DNA from: Aquicella siphonis
Lineage (GTDB): Bacteria > Pseudomonadota > Gammaproteobacteria > DSM-16500
Reading direction: 5' to 3'
Assembly (NCBI RefSeq): GCF_902459485.1
Contig: NZ_LR699119.1
Coordinates: forward strand, 992,001 to 1,056,000
DNA length: 64,000 nucleotides
Part shown: positions 44,163 to 52,269 of the stretch, one piece after another
Layout: every line of letters begins with the position of its first letter
How positions within the stretch are numbered: position 1 is the stretch's first letter
Position numbers and translations under genes: made by a program
The notes under the pieces: model-generated
Told to the model about the DNA's origin: nothing
What the model saw: only the letters and a program-made list of their open reading frames with translations
Databases searched by the model: none

Positions 44163-44970
44163 AGCGGTGATTTTTGATTGGGCCGGCACAACGGTCGATT
44201 ATGGCTGCATGGCGCCCATTCATGCGATGAAAAATGCTTTTTCCGCCCGCAACCTGGATGTCGGGCTTGATGAGATACGCAAACCCATGGGCATGCTCAA
44301 GATCGATCATATAACAGCCATCATGGATTTGAAGCAGGTTCGCGATGATTTTAATTTGTTATATGGCAGGCTCCCTGAACGGCATGACATTGAAACAATC
44401 TATCAGCAATTTGAAAAAAATATTTTTTCAACGCTGCATCAACATACCGGTCTTATCAATGGTGTTTTGGCGGTCCAGGATTATCTGCGTGCTCACCATA
44501 TCAAGATAGGTTCAACGACGGGTTATACCCGGGAGATGATTACTATTGTCGCCAATAGCGCGAGAGAGCAAGGCTATAGTCCGGATGCCGTTGTCAGCGC
44601 TGATCAAGTCCGCCATGGGCGTCCTTATCCTTACATGTTGCAGCAAAATCTCGCAGTGCTGGAAGTGAAAGATGTCCGCAATGTCATTAAAGTAGGTGAT
44701 ACGCTGGTTGACATCCAGGAAGGCGCAAACGCCGGGTGCCGATCCGTGGGTGTGATTATGGGTGGAAGCATGCTGGGATTGGCAGAAAAAGAGGTGAAGG
44801 ACATGCCGGCACAAGAGCTGCGTAACAGGGTCAGGCATATCAAATATGAAATGCTTGCGGCCGGAGCTGATCATGTGATTGAAACCATTGACGAACTTCC
44901 CAGTCTGATTGAATCAATCCATTTGAAAATAAACGATGCGCTTGCCATGAGGAAAGTTTATGCAGCATGA
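44149..44970 (+). CDS. phnX: Phosphonoacetaldehyde hydrolase PhnX
   Basis: 273-residue HAD-family phosphonatase that splits phosphonoacetaldehyde into acetaldehyde and phosphate. Asp10 in VIFDWAGTTVDYG is the nucleophile. Lys51 in MGMLKIDH, which forms the Schiff base with substrate, separates PhnX from other HAD enzymes. GSTTGYTREM and KVGDTLVDIQEGANAG complete the motifs. It overlaps the transporter gene by 14 bases and phnW by 11, so the three are translationally coupled. Confidence 0.95.
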   Translation: MKQIEAVIFDWAGTTVDYGCMAPIHAMKNAFSARNLDVGLDEIRKPMGMLKIDHITAIMDLKQVRDDFNLLYGRLPERHDIETIYQQFEKNIFSTLHQHTGLINGVLAVQDYLRAHHIKIGSTTGYTREMITIVANSAREQGYSPDAVVSADQVRHGRPYPYMLQQNLAVLEVKDVRNVIKVGDTLVDIQEGANAGCRSVGVIMGGSMLGLAEKEVKDMPAQELRNRVRHIKYEMLAAGADHVIETIDELPSLIESIHLKINDALAMRKVYAA

Positions 44971-46096
44971 AGAGATACAAAACCCCTATATCTTGTTGAC
45001 TCCCGGGCCTCTTTCAACCAGTCCGACCGTGAGAGCTGCAATGAGGTTTGACTCTTGCACATGGGATGAGGATTACAAGGGAGTGGTCATGGAAATTCGC
45101 GCACGGTTGCTCGCGGCTGCCGGATGTGATCCATCCAGCCACACGACGGTATTGATGCAAGGAAGCGGCACATTCGGCGTGGAATCTGTGCTGGGTTCTT
45201 CGGTGAACAAATCGCGGCATCACATCTTGATTCTGCAAAACGGTGTATATGGCAGGCGCATGACGGATATAGCAAAGGTCTTGTCCTTGCCTCATACGGT
45301 GTACGAGGCTCCTGAAAACACTTCTTTCGACAGCACAGTGGTTCATCAAATACTCGAAAACAATCCTTCCATTACGCATGTTGCCATGGTTCATTGCGAA
45401 ACCACGACCGGTATTCTCAATGACCTGGACACAGTGTCAGATCTCGCGCGCCAGCATGGAAAATATTTTATTGTCGATGCCATGAGCAGTTTCGCCGGCA
45501 TGGAAATCGACGTCACGCGTCTCAATATGGATTTTCTCATCAGTTCGGCCAATAAATGCATTCAAGGGGTGCCCGGGTTTTCATTTGTCATTTGCAAGCG
45601 TGAAACTCTGAATCATTTATGCCGGGACAATTCCAAATCCTTATCGCTGGATTTATTTGCGCAATGGAAGGAGATGGAAGCTGACCCTGGCAAGTGGCGC
45701 TACACTTCGCCCACGCACGCTGTGCTGGCCTTCAGGCAGGCGCTGGCGGAGCTTGAGCAGGAAGGCGGAGTGAGGGCAAGAGCGGTGCGATACAGGGAAA
45801 ACCAGGCATTATTATCGGCCGGCATGACTGAACTGGGTTTTGAAACCTATATCGATCAGGCCTTGCAATCGCCAATCATCACTACATTTCTTGAGCCGGA
45901 TCGCATTCCGCAAACTACCCGGAAGTTTGAGTTTGCCGGCTTTTATCAGTATTTGAAGGAGAGAGGTTTTGTTATTTATCCTGGCAAGGTGGCAAACCGG
46001 AGCTCATTTCGAATTGGCTCTATTGGACACTTGTTTCCAAGTGATGTCCTGCGCTTTGTGGAACAAGTGCGAAGATATATCGCGCAGCACAGATAG
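44960..46096 (+). CDS. phnW: 2-Aminoethylphosphonate--pyruvate transaminase PhnW
   Basis: 378-residue class V aminotransferase converting 2-aminoethylphosphonate and pyruvate to phosphonoacetaldehyde and alanine. ILLTPGPLSTSPTVRAAM is the PhnW opening. MQGSGTFGVESVLGS and CETTTGILNDL lead to Asp173 in VDAMSSF, and the PLP lysine is Lys199 in SSANKCIQGVPGFSF. It is the last gene of the transporter-phnX-phnW operon, which alone suffices to yield phosphate, alanine and acetaldehyde. About 140 bases separate it from the convergent oxidoreductase gene. Confidence 0.95.
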   Translation: MQHEEIQNPYILLTPGPLSTSPTVRAAMRFDSCTWDEDYKGVVMEIRARLLAAAGCDPSSHTTVLMQGSGTFGVESVLGSSVNKSRHHILILQNGVYGRRMTDIAKVLSLPHTVYEAPENTSFDSTVVHQILENNPSITHVAMVHCETTTGILNDLDTVSDLARQHGKYFIVDAMSSFAGMEIDVTRLNMDFLISSANKCIQGVPGFSFVICKRETLNHLCRDNSKSLSLDLFAQWKEMEADPGKWRYTSPTHAVLAFRQALAELEQEGGVRARAVRYRENQALLSAGMTELGFETYIDQALQSPIITTFLEPDRIPQTTRKFEFAGFYQYLKERGFVIYPGKVANRSSFRIGSIGHLFPSDVLRFVEQVRRYIAQHR

Positions 46097-46234
46097 CGTT
46101 GCACGTACGCGTTACGCAGGACTTTCCTGGTGAAGATTTTTTTTATAGCAGCCAGCCAGGGACAAGGCGGCGACTGCAATCATGCGTTTTCTTATTGTGC
46201 ACGCCTTGCGTGTTGAATGCCGGAATCTGTAAGC

Positions 46235-47209
46235 TTATTCCATGCTCAATATCACTTTACCGGAAGTTTGGCGGCTTTCAAGCAAATGCTGTGCTTCCGA
46301 TGCCTGCGCAAGCGGAAAGACATGGTCAATTTTAAACTTGAGCCAGCCTGCGCGTATAGCGTCTATTACGTCCCTCGAGCGTCGGAGCAAATCTTCCCGG
46401 GACTGAATATGATTGAAGAGACTTCCGCCTGACACAGTAATGGATTTGGCTTGTAATGAATTAGGCAGCAAGGGTTCTGCAGGGCCGCTTGCAGAACCAA
46501 AAAGAGTTATCCATCCCATGCGGCGGACAGCGTCCAGATCTTTGGTAAAAGTGGTTTTGCCGACGCCGTCAATGATGTAATCTGCGCCTTTTCCATGAGT
46601 CAGTTTTAGTGTTTCCGCGACGAAATCCTGTTGCGTGTACAATATGATGTCATGTGCTCCCGCGGCTCTGGCAGTTTCCGCTTTTTCTTCTGTAGAAACG
46701 GTTCCTATTACCCGCGCGCCCATATGATTAAGCCATTGCACCAGTAATAATCCCACACCGCCTGCCGCGGCGTGCACCAGCACCGTATCTCCCGCTTTGA
46801 CGGGATAATAATCGTGCGTGAGATAATGGGCAGTCATCCCTTGCAGCGGAAAAGCCGCTCCCAGTTCAAAACTGATATCATCAGGAAGAGGGATTAATTC
46901 TGCTGCCTTAACCAGAATGTATTCAGCGTAAGAACCCACTTGTCCGGTAAACGCAACGCGCGCGCCGGGTTTGATGTCGGTAACGTTGTCGCCTATTGCT
47001 TCCACTATGCCCGCGCCTTCGCGTCCGGGAGTGAAAGGAACAGGCAGGGCGACGCGCGGCACGCCCTTGCGCATGTAGATGTCAATGAAGTTCAACCCGG
47101 CAGTTTTCAATCGTACCAGCGCTTCACCAGCCCGAGGCTGGGGGACGGGCATTTCCAGCAGCTGCAAGGCATCGGTTTCACCGTATTCCATAATGCGAAT
47201 GGCTTTCAT
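46235..47209 (-). CDS. NADPH:quinone oxidoreductase (zeta-crystallin type)
   Basis: 324-residue medium-chain dehydrogenase/reductase without zinc ligands. MKAIRIMEYGETDALQLLEMPVPQP and GLNFIDIYMRKG start the fold; VHAAAGGVGLLLVQ is the NADPH-binding motif. QorA-type enzymes reduce quinones by one electron and protect against oxidative stress. AAGGATATCAC precedes the ATG. It lies downstream of the kinase gene on the same strand, with a 179-base gap, so linkage is uncertain. Confidence 0.93.
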   Translation of the reverse strand: MKAIRIMEYGETDALQLLEMPVPQPRAGEALVRLKTAGLNFIDIYMRKGVPRVALPVPFTPGREGAGIVEAIGDNVTDIKPGARVAFTGQVGSYAEYILVKAAELIPLPDDISFELGAAFPLQGMTAHYLTHDYYPVKAGDTVLVHAAAGGVGLLLVQWLNHMGARVIGTVSTEEKAETARAAGAHDIILYTQQDFVAETLKLTHGKGADYIIDGVGKTTFTKDLDAVRRMGWITLFGSASGPAEPLLPNSLQAKSITVSGGSLFNHIQSREDLLRRSRDVIDAIRAGWLKFKIDHVFPLAQASEAQHLLESRQTSGKVILSME

Positions 47210-47388
47210 GTGATATCCTTAATGTTATCTGTTTTTTCAAAGCCTCTCTCGTGCTTCAGTTCGCGGATTGACAGATTGTACGCGTTCAAGGCACTGGAAT
47301 TATACTCCAGTGTGATGCTCATGCCCAAGGAAATTGCATGCCAAACATCCTGCTAGCGGCGTCTGCTTTCATGTGCGCTGTTCCCGGT

Positions 47389-48999
47389 TCAAACAAGCGC
47401 GAAGTGATTGGGTTTGACAGGTGTCAATGCATTCACGTCGTGAAACTCAAAACTATCTTTTAATCTCCCTGAATTATATTCAACCTGTATCATTTCTTTC
47501 AGCTGGGTTGGTTCACGGGCAATGTAAACATGGGTGCCCACCACGTTGATGCCCATCTTCTGTAATTCCCAGCGGATTTTCATGTATTCATAATCCGTAT
47601 GCTCAGCGGTATCGACGAGCTGCACTTCCTGTATGGCGGCCAGGGATGCGCATAATTTCATTTTTTCTTCATGCTTTAATTCCAGATAGTGGTTTGCGTC
47701 GAGAATGCCGACCTTGATTCTGGATTCAAATGTCAGACAAGCTATGCGCATCGAAGTAAAGAATCCGGTCATAGCGTCCAGGGTGGGTGTGGATTCCGGT
47801 GGATGTGATGTGGACTCATGCAGGAAATCCAGAATTTTTTCACGCATGCCTTGATCGCCGATCCGGGTATTCGATTGATACAAAGGATGGTCTTTTTTGA
47901 CAACATAGGTTGTATCCGGATTGAACGTATTTAGAAATTTAAGAAAATCATTGGATGATTTCGGGTTTGGGGGCGGTTCGAACAGGCCGAACAGTTCAGC
48001 CAGGGTGATCAGCAGAGCGTGTATGTCGGCGGATTCGCTAAACAGCATTTCATCGTTTGCGACGGAGCCGCCGGTCTTGATATTTCTCCATTGTATGCGC
48101 TGGGCAGGCGTCCAGTGCGTAAAGCTTCCTCTGACGCTGCCTGAGCAAATCCCCTTGCTGTCCTTGGGTAGTGAACGCGCAACATCTATCAGCTTTGCAC
48201 GTTTGCGCGCCATGTCATAAATGATGTTGTCAGGCTTGATATCGCAATGCAACAGAGGATAAGCGGGATGGTGATGCAGGTCTTTTAATGCCTGAATCAT
48301 ATCCAGGGCGATTTGCAGCCAGTAATGGGTTGGCAATACATACTGTGCGCATGTGTTTTTATCCGTAAAATAGTTGACAGGCACGCCTTCTGCGAGGTCC
48401 ATCAGCATATTCCACTGAATTTCATTTTTATCGGGACGCAGCGAGGTGAGCCGAAATGGATTTTTGACGGCGGAATCTCTTTTTCCTATCGGTTCCTGAC
48501 TGGTGGATTCTCCTAACAGCAGCAGGTTCTTGTGTTCAGTGGCTGCGGATTGTGTTTTTACCAGGGCAGTTAACATCTCTTGTTCGCTGGTGATTATTTG
48601 CGGCGCAACCGGGAGGATTTTCATGGCTCGCCATTTTCCTGTGCGAATATTCTGTACCGCTTTGACTCTTCCGCTGGCACCTTTTCCCAGCAGCCGATAA
48701 ATGGCATAGAATTCTTTGTCTTTTTGTACGATATTGAAGCGGGCACCTATCATGTTCTTGGCGTACCTGTCATCTTCGCGCTCTATCCGGGATTTGCGGA
48801 TATTTTCTATGTTTGTCAAGATGGTCGCGACTTCTGTATGTGGTATCAGGGCGCAGTGCTCGGCGTCCGTGATATCGGCAATATCACCCTGCGATGGAAA
48901 ATACGGAATGGGTTTGACTCTCACAGCAGGCAATCCTGCGGATGATTTTTTATTTTCACTGCCAAATAGAGTGGGGTCGAAGTTGTCACTTCTGTGCAT
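47389..48999 (-). CDS. Eukaryotic-type Ser/Thr protein kinase (candidate effector)
   Basis: 536-residue protein with a kinase domain at about 95-390. Gly loop GKGASGRV (105-112), Lys127 in RAMKIL, catalytic loop HCDIKPDNII (251-260) and metal site IDVAR with Asp272 are seen. DFG reads DVA and a TPAQRIQW segment replaces APE. The 95-residue N-terminal extension is polar; the last 140 residues are an extra domain of unknown type. No membrane helix is seen, unlike most bacterial housekeeping Ser/Thr kinases. AAGGAGG precedes the ATG. Legionella LegK proteins are comparable Dot/Icm effectors; translocation here is inferred. Confidence 0.78.
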   Translation of the reverse strand: MHRSDNFDPTLFGSENKKSSAGLPAVRVKPIPYFPSQGDIADITDAEHCALIPHTEVATILTNIENIRKSRIEREDDRYAKNMIGARFNIVQKDKEFYAIYRLLGKGASGRVKAVQNIRTGKWRAMKILPVAPQIITSEQEMLTALVKTQSAATEHKNLLLLGESTSQEPIGKRDSAVKNPFRLTSLRPDKNEIQWNMLMDLAEGVPVNYFTDKNTCAQYVLPTHYWLQIALDMIQALKDLHHHPAYPLLHCDIKPDNIIYDMARKRAKLIDVARSLPKDSKGICSGSVRGSFTHWTPAQRIQWRNIKTGGSVANDEMLFSESADIHALLITLAELFGLFEPPPNPKSSNDFLKFLNTFNPDTTYVVKKDHPLYQSNTRIGDQGMREKILDFLHESTSHPPESTPTLDAMTGFFTSMRIACLTFESRIKVGILDANHYLELKHEEKMKLCASLAAIQEVQLVDTAEHTDYEYMKIRWELQKMGINVVGTHVYIAREPTQLKEMIQVEYNSGRLKDSFEFHDVNALTPVKPNHFALV

Positions 49000-49227
49000 G
49001 ACGGCCTCCTTTGCGTTATTTTTAATCAGATTATTTAAGTGTTTGAATTATTTAATATTATTATTATACGAATGTCAAAAAAAATTCCATGTCTTGCCTT
49101 CTCGTGATGCCTTCTTGTCTTGCGTTCATGGTGTCTTAATGAGCAAAAATAAGGTTAACGTGTTTTTTAACTGGCATTCTTGGTCTTATGGAATTAATAT
49201 TAAATATATACATTTAGGATGTGATAT

Positions 49228-49680
49228 ATGGATGAATCAGCTGATTTAACCCTCAGGATACAATTGGTCAAAAAACAGCCTGTGTTTTCCCAGTTAACGG
49301 ACAAGGAAACAGAAGAGCTTGCTTCCTTGTTCTCCGAGAAAAAAGTCGCATCGGAACAAACCATTGTCAAGGAAGGGGATCCGGTTGACAGTATTTACCT
49401 GATTGCAAGTGGAACCGCTGATGTCAGACATGTCACTATCAAAGATAATGCACCGGTTGTAAATTCGGTTGCGATTTTAAGCTCAGGTGATGCTATTGGC
49501 TTGAATGAAACCGGGTTTTACTCTATCAGCGGTAAACGTACGGCGACAGTGGTCGCCATGACGGACATGGTTTTATACCGGCTGAGCGTTGCCGCGTTTC
49601 ATGGATTTGCCCTGGCTCATTCTCATGTAAGCGATATCATGCATAAACACGCCGAAAATATTCTTAACGAAAAGTTTTGA
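49228..49680 (+). CDS. Cyclic-nucleotide-binding domain protein
   Basis: 150-residue stand-alone cNMP-binding domain: VFSQLTDKETEELASLFSEKKVASEQTIVKEGDPVDSIYLIASGTADV, then SSGDAIGLNETGFYSISGKRTATVVAMTDMVLYRLSVAAFHGF. The phosphate-binding cassette is not canonical: the Gly-Glu and Arg-Ala residues of CRP-like domains are partly replaced. No DNA-binding domain follows. It is a possible sensor or partner of another protein; the effector kinase lies divergent to it. Confidence 0.82.
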   Translation: MDESADLTLRIQLVKKQPVFSQLTDKETEELASLFSEKKVASEQTIVKEGDPVDSIYLIASGTADVRHVTIKDNAPVVNSVAILSSGDAIGLNETGFYSISGKRTATVVAMTDMVLYRLSVAAFHGFALAHSHVSDIMHKHAENILNEKF

Positions 49681-49689
49681 TTCTTGCAG

Positions 49690-49715
49690 GCCTTGGCCTG
49701 GCGCAGCGCCAAGGC
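49690..49715 (+). terminator. Terminator hairpin after cNMP-binding gene
   Basis: 8-bp perfect arms GCCTTGGC/GCCAAGGC around a 10-base loop, followed by TTTCGG, 10 bases after the stop. Confidence 0.6.
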
Positions 49716-49804
49716 TTTCGGTTCGCGCGCCTGTTGCTCCCCATCCTTGATTATTTTTCGATGCATTTGTCGTTCCCGTTGTCTTGAAGAGCTGTTCACC
49801 CCTC

Positions 49805-50122
49805 TCGTCATTCCCGCGTAAGCGGGAATCCATAACCAGAGTTCATGGTTCGAGACGCCGCGCAAGCGCGGCTCCTCAACACGAACGAAAGGTACGCCGC
49901 TAGCGCGGCTCCTCGCCACGAACGGAAATCGAATACGCCGCTACTCGCAACTCCTCACCACGAACGGGATTTTCACCACCGTTCGCCCTGAGGAGGCTGC
50001 ACAGCAGCCGTCTCGAAGGGCGGTTGTTTATTCCTCTTATTCCCGCGCACTTCCTCGTCATCATGCTTTACCGGACGCTGCTGCGCTTACGCGGGAATGA
50101 CGAAGAGGCAGCGGGAATCATC
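49805..50122. repeat. Cluster of extragenic palindromic repeats
   Basis: At least three element types share one gap. ATTCCCGCGTAAGCGGGAAT at 49811-49830 is the same family as 6423-6470, and further copies lie in 50037-50122. A palindromic element at 49841-49887 (GTTCATGGTTCGAGAC to CACGAACG) is continued by two degenerate tandem units up to 49968 with CGCCGC...CTCCTC..CACGAACG cores. A TTCGCCCTGAGGAG...CGTCTCGAAGGGCG hairpin lies at about 49982-50023. No gene is supportable in 49716-50145. Such clusters mark sites of repeat insertion or past transposition. Confidence 0.75.
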
Positions 50123-50140
50123 AACCCGGTTTTATTCTTC

Positions 50141-50195
50141 TTGATCTTTCACCATTTATTCACTAATCTAATAATAAGTGAATAAATGGTGAAAG
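50141..50195 (+). promoter_or_regulatory. Promoter and 19-bp-arm palindromic operator of the LexA-type gene
   Basis: Perfect 19-base inverted repeat (arms 50146-50164 and 50177-50195, 12-base spacer) ends three bases before the ATG. A candidate promoter, TTGATC at 50141-50146 and TAATCT at 50164-50169, overlaps it. Transcription would begin in the spacer or right arm, so the palindrome is better read as a DNA operator than as an RNA hairpin. The classic CTGT-N8-ACAG LexA box is absent. Confidence 0.65.
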
Positions 50196-50198
50196 TTA

Positions 50199-50795
50199 AT
50201 GACAACGCCTCTGCAAGGCAGAATTTATGATTATATTCGGCAGTATATTTCCCTGCATGGGTATTCCCCGTCATTGCAAGAAATTGCCCGCGGCATTGGT
50301 ATCAGCCCCAAGTCCATCAGTCTTGTCAGTCGCAGCATACATGCTCTGGTTGCAGCCGGCCGACTTGAGTTTCACAAGCAGGGTTACCGTAATATTCAGG
50401 TGGCTGGCAGCAGCGAATTTTTGCTGCCATTAATGGGTCGGATTGCGGCAGGTGTACCCATTGAAGCAATTGAAGAGAGGCAAACCCTGGACCTGGGTCC
50501 GCTAGTGAAAGGTGAGGGTCACTTTGTGCTTGAAGTCAAAGGAGATTCCATGGTGGAAGAAGGTATCCTGGAAGGTGACTTTGTGATTTGCAGGCATGCG
50601 GCACAGGCTGGGGAAGGCGATATTGTAGTTGCTCTGGTTGATGAGCATGATGCGACTTTAAAGCGTATTTCTTACAGGATACGGGACAGGGTTACGCTGG
50701 TTCCAGCCAATCCTGCCCTGAAGCCCAAGGCTTATTTGCCGCATCGCGTACGAATTCAAGGTGTGTTTATTGGGTTATTGAGATTAAAGATGTGA
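50199..50795 (+). CDS. LexA-type SOS repressor
   Basis: 198-residue S24-family repressor, the length of LexA. Winged HTH at 1-68 (LQEIARGIGISPKSISLVSRSIHAL), cleavage site Ala84-Gly85 in RIAAGVP, catalytic Ser117 in KGDSMVEEG and Lys155 in DATLKRI are all present. It should undergo RecA-stimulated self-cleavage after DNA damage. It could be the main LexA or a paralogue dedicated to the neighbouring polymerase. No classic ribosome site is seen; GAAAG in the palindrome is the only candidate. Confidence 0.88.
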   Translation: MTTPLQGRIYDYIRQYISLHGYSPSLQEIARGIGISPKSISLVSRSIHALVAAGRLEFHKQGYRNIQVAGSSEFLLPLMGRIAAGVPIEAIEERQTLDLGPLVKGEGHFVLEVKGDSMVEEGILEGDFVICRHAAQAGEGDIVVALVDEHDATLKRISYRIRDRVTLVPANPALKPKAYLPHRVRIQGVFIGLLRLKM

Positions 50796-50819
50796 CAGGT
50801 GTTTTAGTGCAAGTGTGGC

Positions 50820-50893
50820 GTTTAATACTTTCTCTCTCGCATGAAGCTGCGTTACGCCATGACGAGGATCATTGCGAGGGAGAAGTATTAAAC
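50820..50893. repeat. Long hairpin between lexA-type and polymerase genes
   Basis: About 21 paired bases (50820-50841 with 50873-50893, one bulge and one wobble) around a 31-base loop. It begins 25 bases after the repressor stop and ends 48 bases before the polymerase start. It may be a terminator/attenuator, or a small repeat element; the loop end carries ATTGCGAGGG, a core seen in common gammaproteobacterial repeats. Confidence 0.6.
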
Positions 50894-50941
50894 TGATTTT
50901 GAGGTTCATGTCTCGTGGTCAGTGCAAATTGATTTCCAGGT

Positions 50942-52198
50942 ATGACTATGCTTTGGCAGACAGCTCAACAAGCAGGAAAGTATTGGCCGAGAGCAATCAT
51001 TCTTGTCGATATGAATGCATTTTTTGCTTCGGTTGAGCAGCTCGATCATCCTGAGTGGCGCGGGCGCGCGCTGGCGGTCACAAATGGCAAACAGGGGACT
51101 TGTGTGATCACCAGTTCGTATGAAGCCCGTGCATTTGGGATTAAAACAGGCATGCGCTTAGATGAAGCGAAGCGATTGTGTCCTGACCTGATTCAGGTGC
51201 CGGCGCATCCTGAACGCTACGTACAAGTATCGCGTGCCATCATGGAGGCACTGGCCTCCCTGACACCAGATATGGAAATTTTTTCCATTGATGAAGCATT
51301 CCTGGATGTGACGCGCTGTCAGTCTTTGTTTGGTACGCCAGAGGCAATGGGGTTAATGGCCAGGGAACTGGTCTTCAAAGCTTCAGGACTGTTGTGTTCT
51401 GTTGGTGTAAGCGGCGACAAAACCACTGCAAAGTTTGCGGCGAAACAGCGAAAACCCAACGGGTTTACAGTGATTCCGCCATGGCAGTCGAAAGAGCGGT
51501 TGAAACATGTGCTTGTAACAGAGCTTTGCGGTATCAAATCGGGTATAGGCGGTTTTCTTGCCAGACACGGTGTGCTGACATGCGGTGACATGGAGAAGGT
51601 GCCAATCAGCGTGCTGGCGAAGCGCTTCGGCAATCTTGGCCGGCGTATCTGGTATATGTGCCAGGGCGCGGACCCTGATCCCGTGCATACACAGGTTGCC
51701 AGCCCGAAATCAATGGGGCATGGCAAGGTGATGCCGCCTGGCACACGGGATATGCATGTGGTGGAAACCTATCTCATGCATATGTGTGAAAAACTGGCGT
51801 CACGCCTGCGCCATCACCACTTTCACGCGCAGCATTTTTTTGCCGGTCTGCGCAGCCGGGAATTTGGCTGGCTTGGCGGAGTAGGTCAAACCCTGCAACC
51901 GACTAACGACGGTAGGGAGATTTTCCAGCTGGGTTCATTTTTACTGGCGCAGCGATGGGAGGGTGAGTCGGTGTGCCAGATTCAGGTGACGGCTCTGGAT
52001 CCTGGTTCTGGCGGGTTGCAGCTGGATTTTTTTACCGCTCCGGATATAAGGCGCTGCCAGATTAATGATGTAGTGGATGATATCAATGATCGGTTTGGTG
52101 AATTTACCATTGGGCCGGCGCCGCTTTTGTTTCGCTCTGCAACACCCAATGTAATTGCGCCGGCATGGAAACCGGACGGTCATAGGCAAACCATTTAA
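50942..52198 (+). CDS. Y-family DNA polymerase (DinB/Pol IV type)
   Basis: 418-residue translesion polymerase. Catalytic acids are in LVDMNAFFASVE (Asp23) and FSIDEAFLDV (Asp117, Glu118); SYEARAFGIKTGM is the steric-gate and finger region. Little-finger and HhH segments follow (ELCGIKSGIGGFLARHGVLTCGDM, then LASRLRHHHFHAQHFFAGL). It is longer than E. coli DinB (351) and resembles plasmid or chromosome-encoded UmuC/DinB relatives that pair with a LexA/UmuD-like gene. Probably SOS-induced with the upstream repressor gene. Confidence 0.88.
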   Translation: MTMLWQTAQQAGKYWPRAIILVDMNAFFASVEQLDHPEWRGRALAVTNGKQGTCVITSSYEARAFGIKTGMRLDEAKRLCPDLIQVPAHPERYVQVSRAIMEALASLTPDMEIFSIDEAFLDVTRCQSLFGTPEAMGLMARELVFKASGLLCSVGVSGDKTTAKFAAKQRKPNGFTVIPPWQSKERLKHVLVTELCGIKSGIGGFLARHGVLTCGDMEKVPISVLAKRFGNLGRRIWYMCQGADPDPVHTQVASPKSMGHGKVMPPGTRDMHVVETYLMHMCEKLASRLRHHHFHAQHFFAGLRSREFGWLGGVGQTLQPTNDGREIFQLGSFLLAQRWEGESVCQIQVTALDPGSGGLQLDFFTAPDIRRCQINDVVDDINDRFGEFTIGPAPLLFRSATPNVIAPAWKPDGHRQTI

Positions 52199-52269
52199 AA
52201 AAAACTAGTGCATGTAGGATTGTCCGTGATATCGGAGATAATATGGAGGCAGAGTAACTCGCGTGTTTT

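Noticed and set aside
49025-49070. Several TTTAAT/TTTAAG words upstream of the kinase gene
   Set aside because: Spacing is 7 or more between words, not the N5 of the consensus; this is AT-rich promoter sequence.
50146-50195. Palindrome read as a riboswitch or RNA thermometer
   Set aside because: The predicted transcription start lies between the arms, so the left arm would not be in the mRNA.
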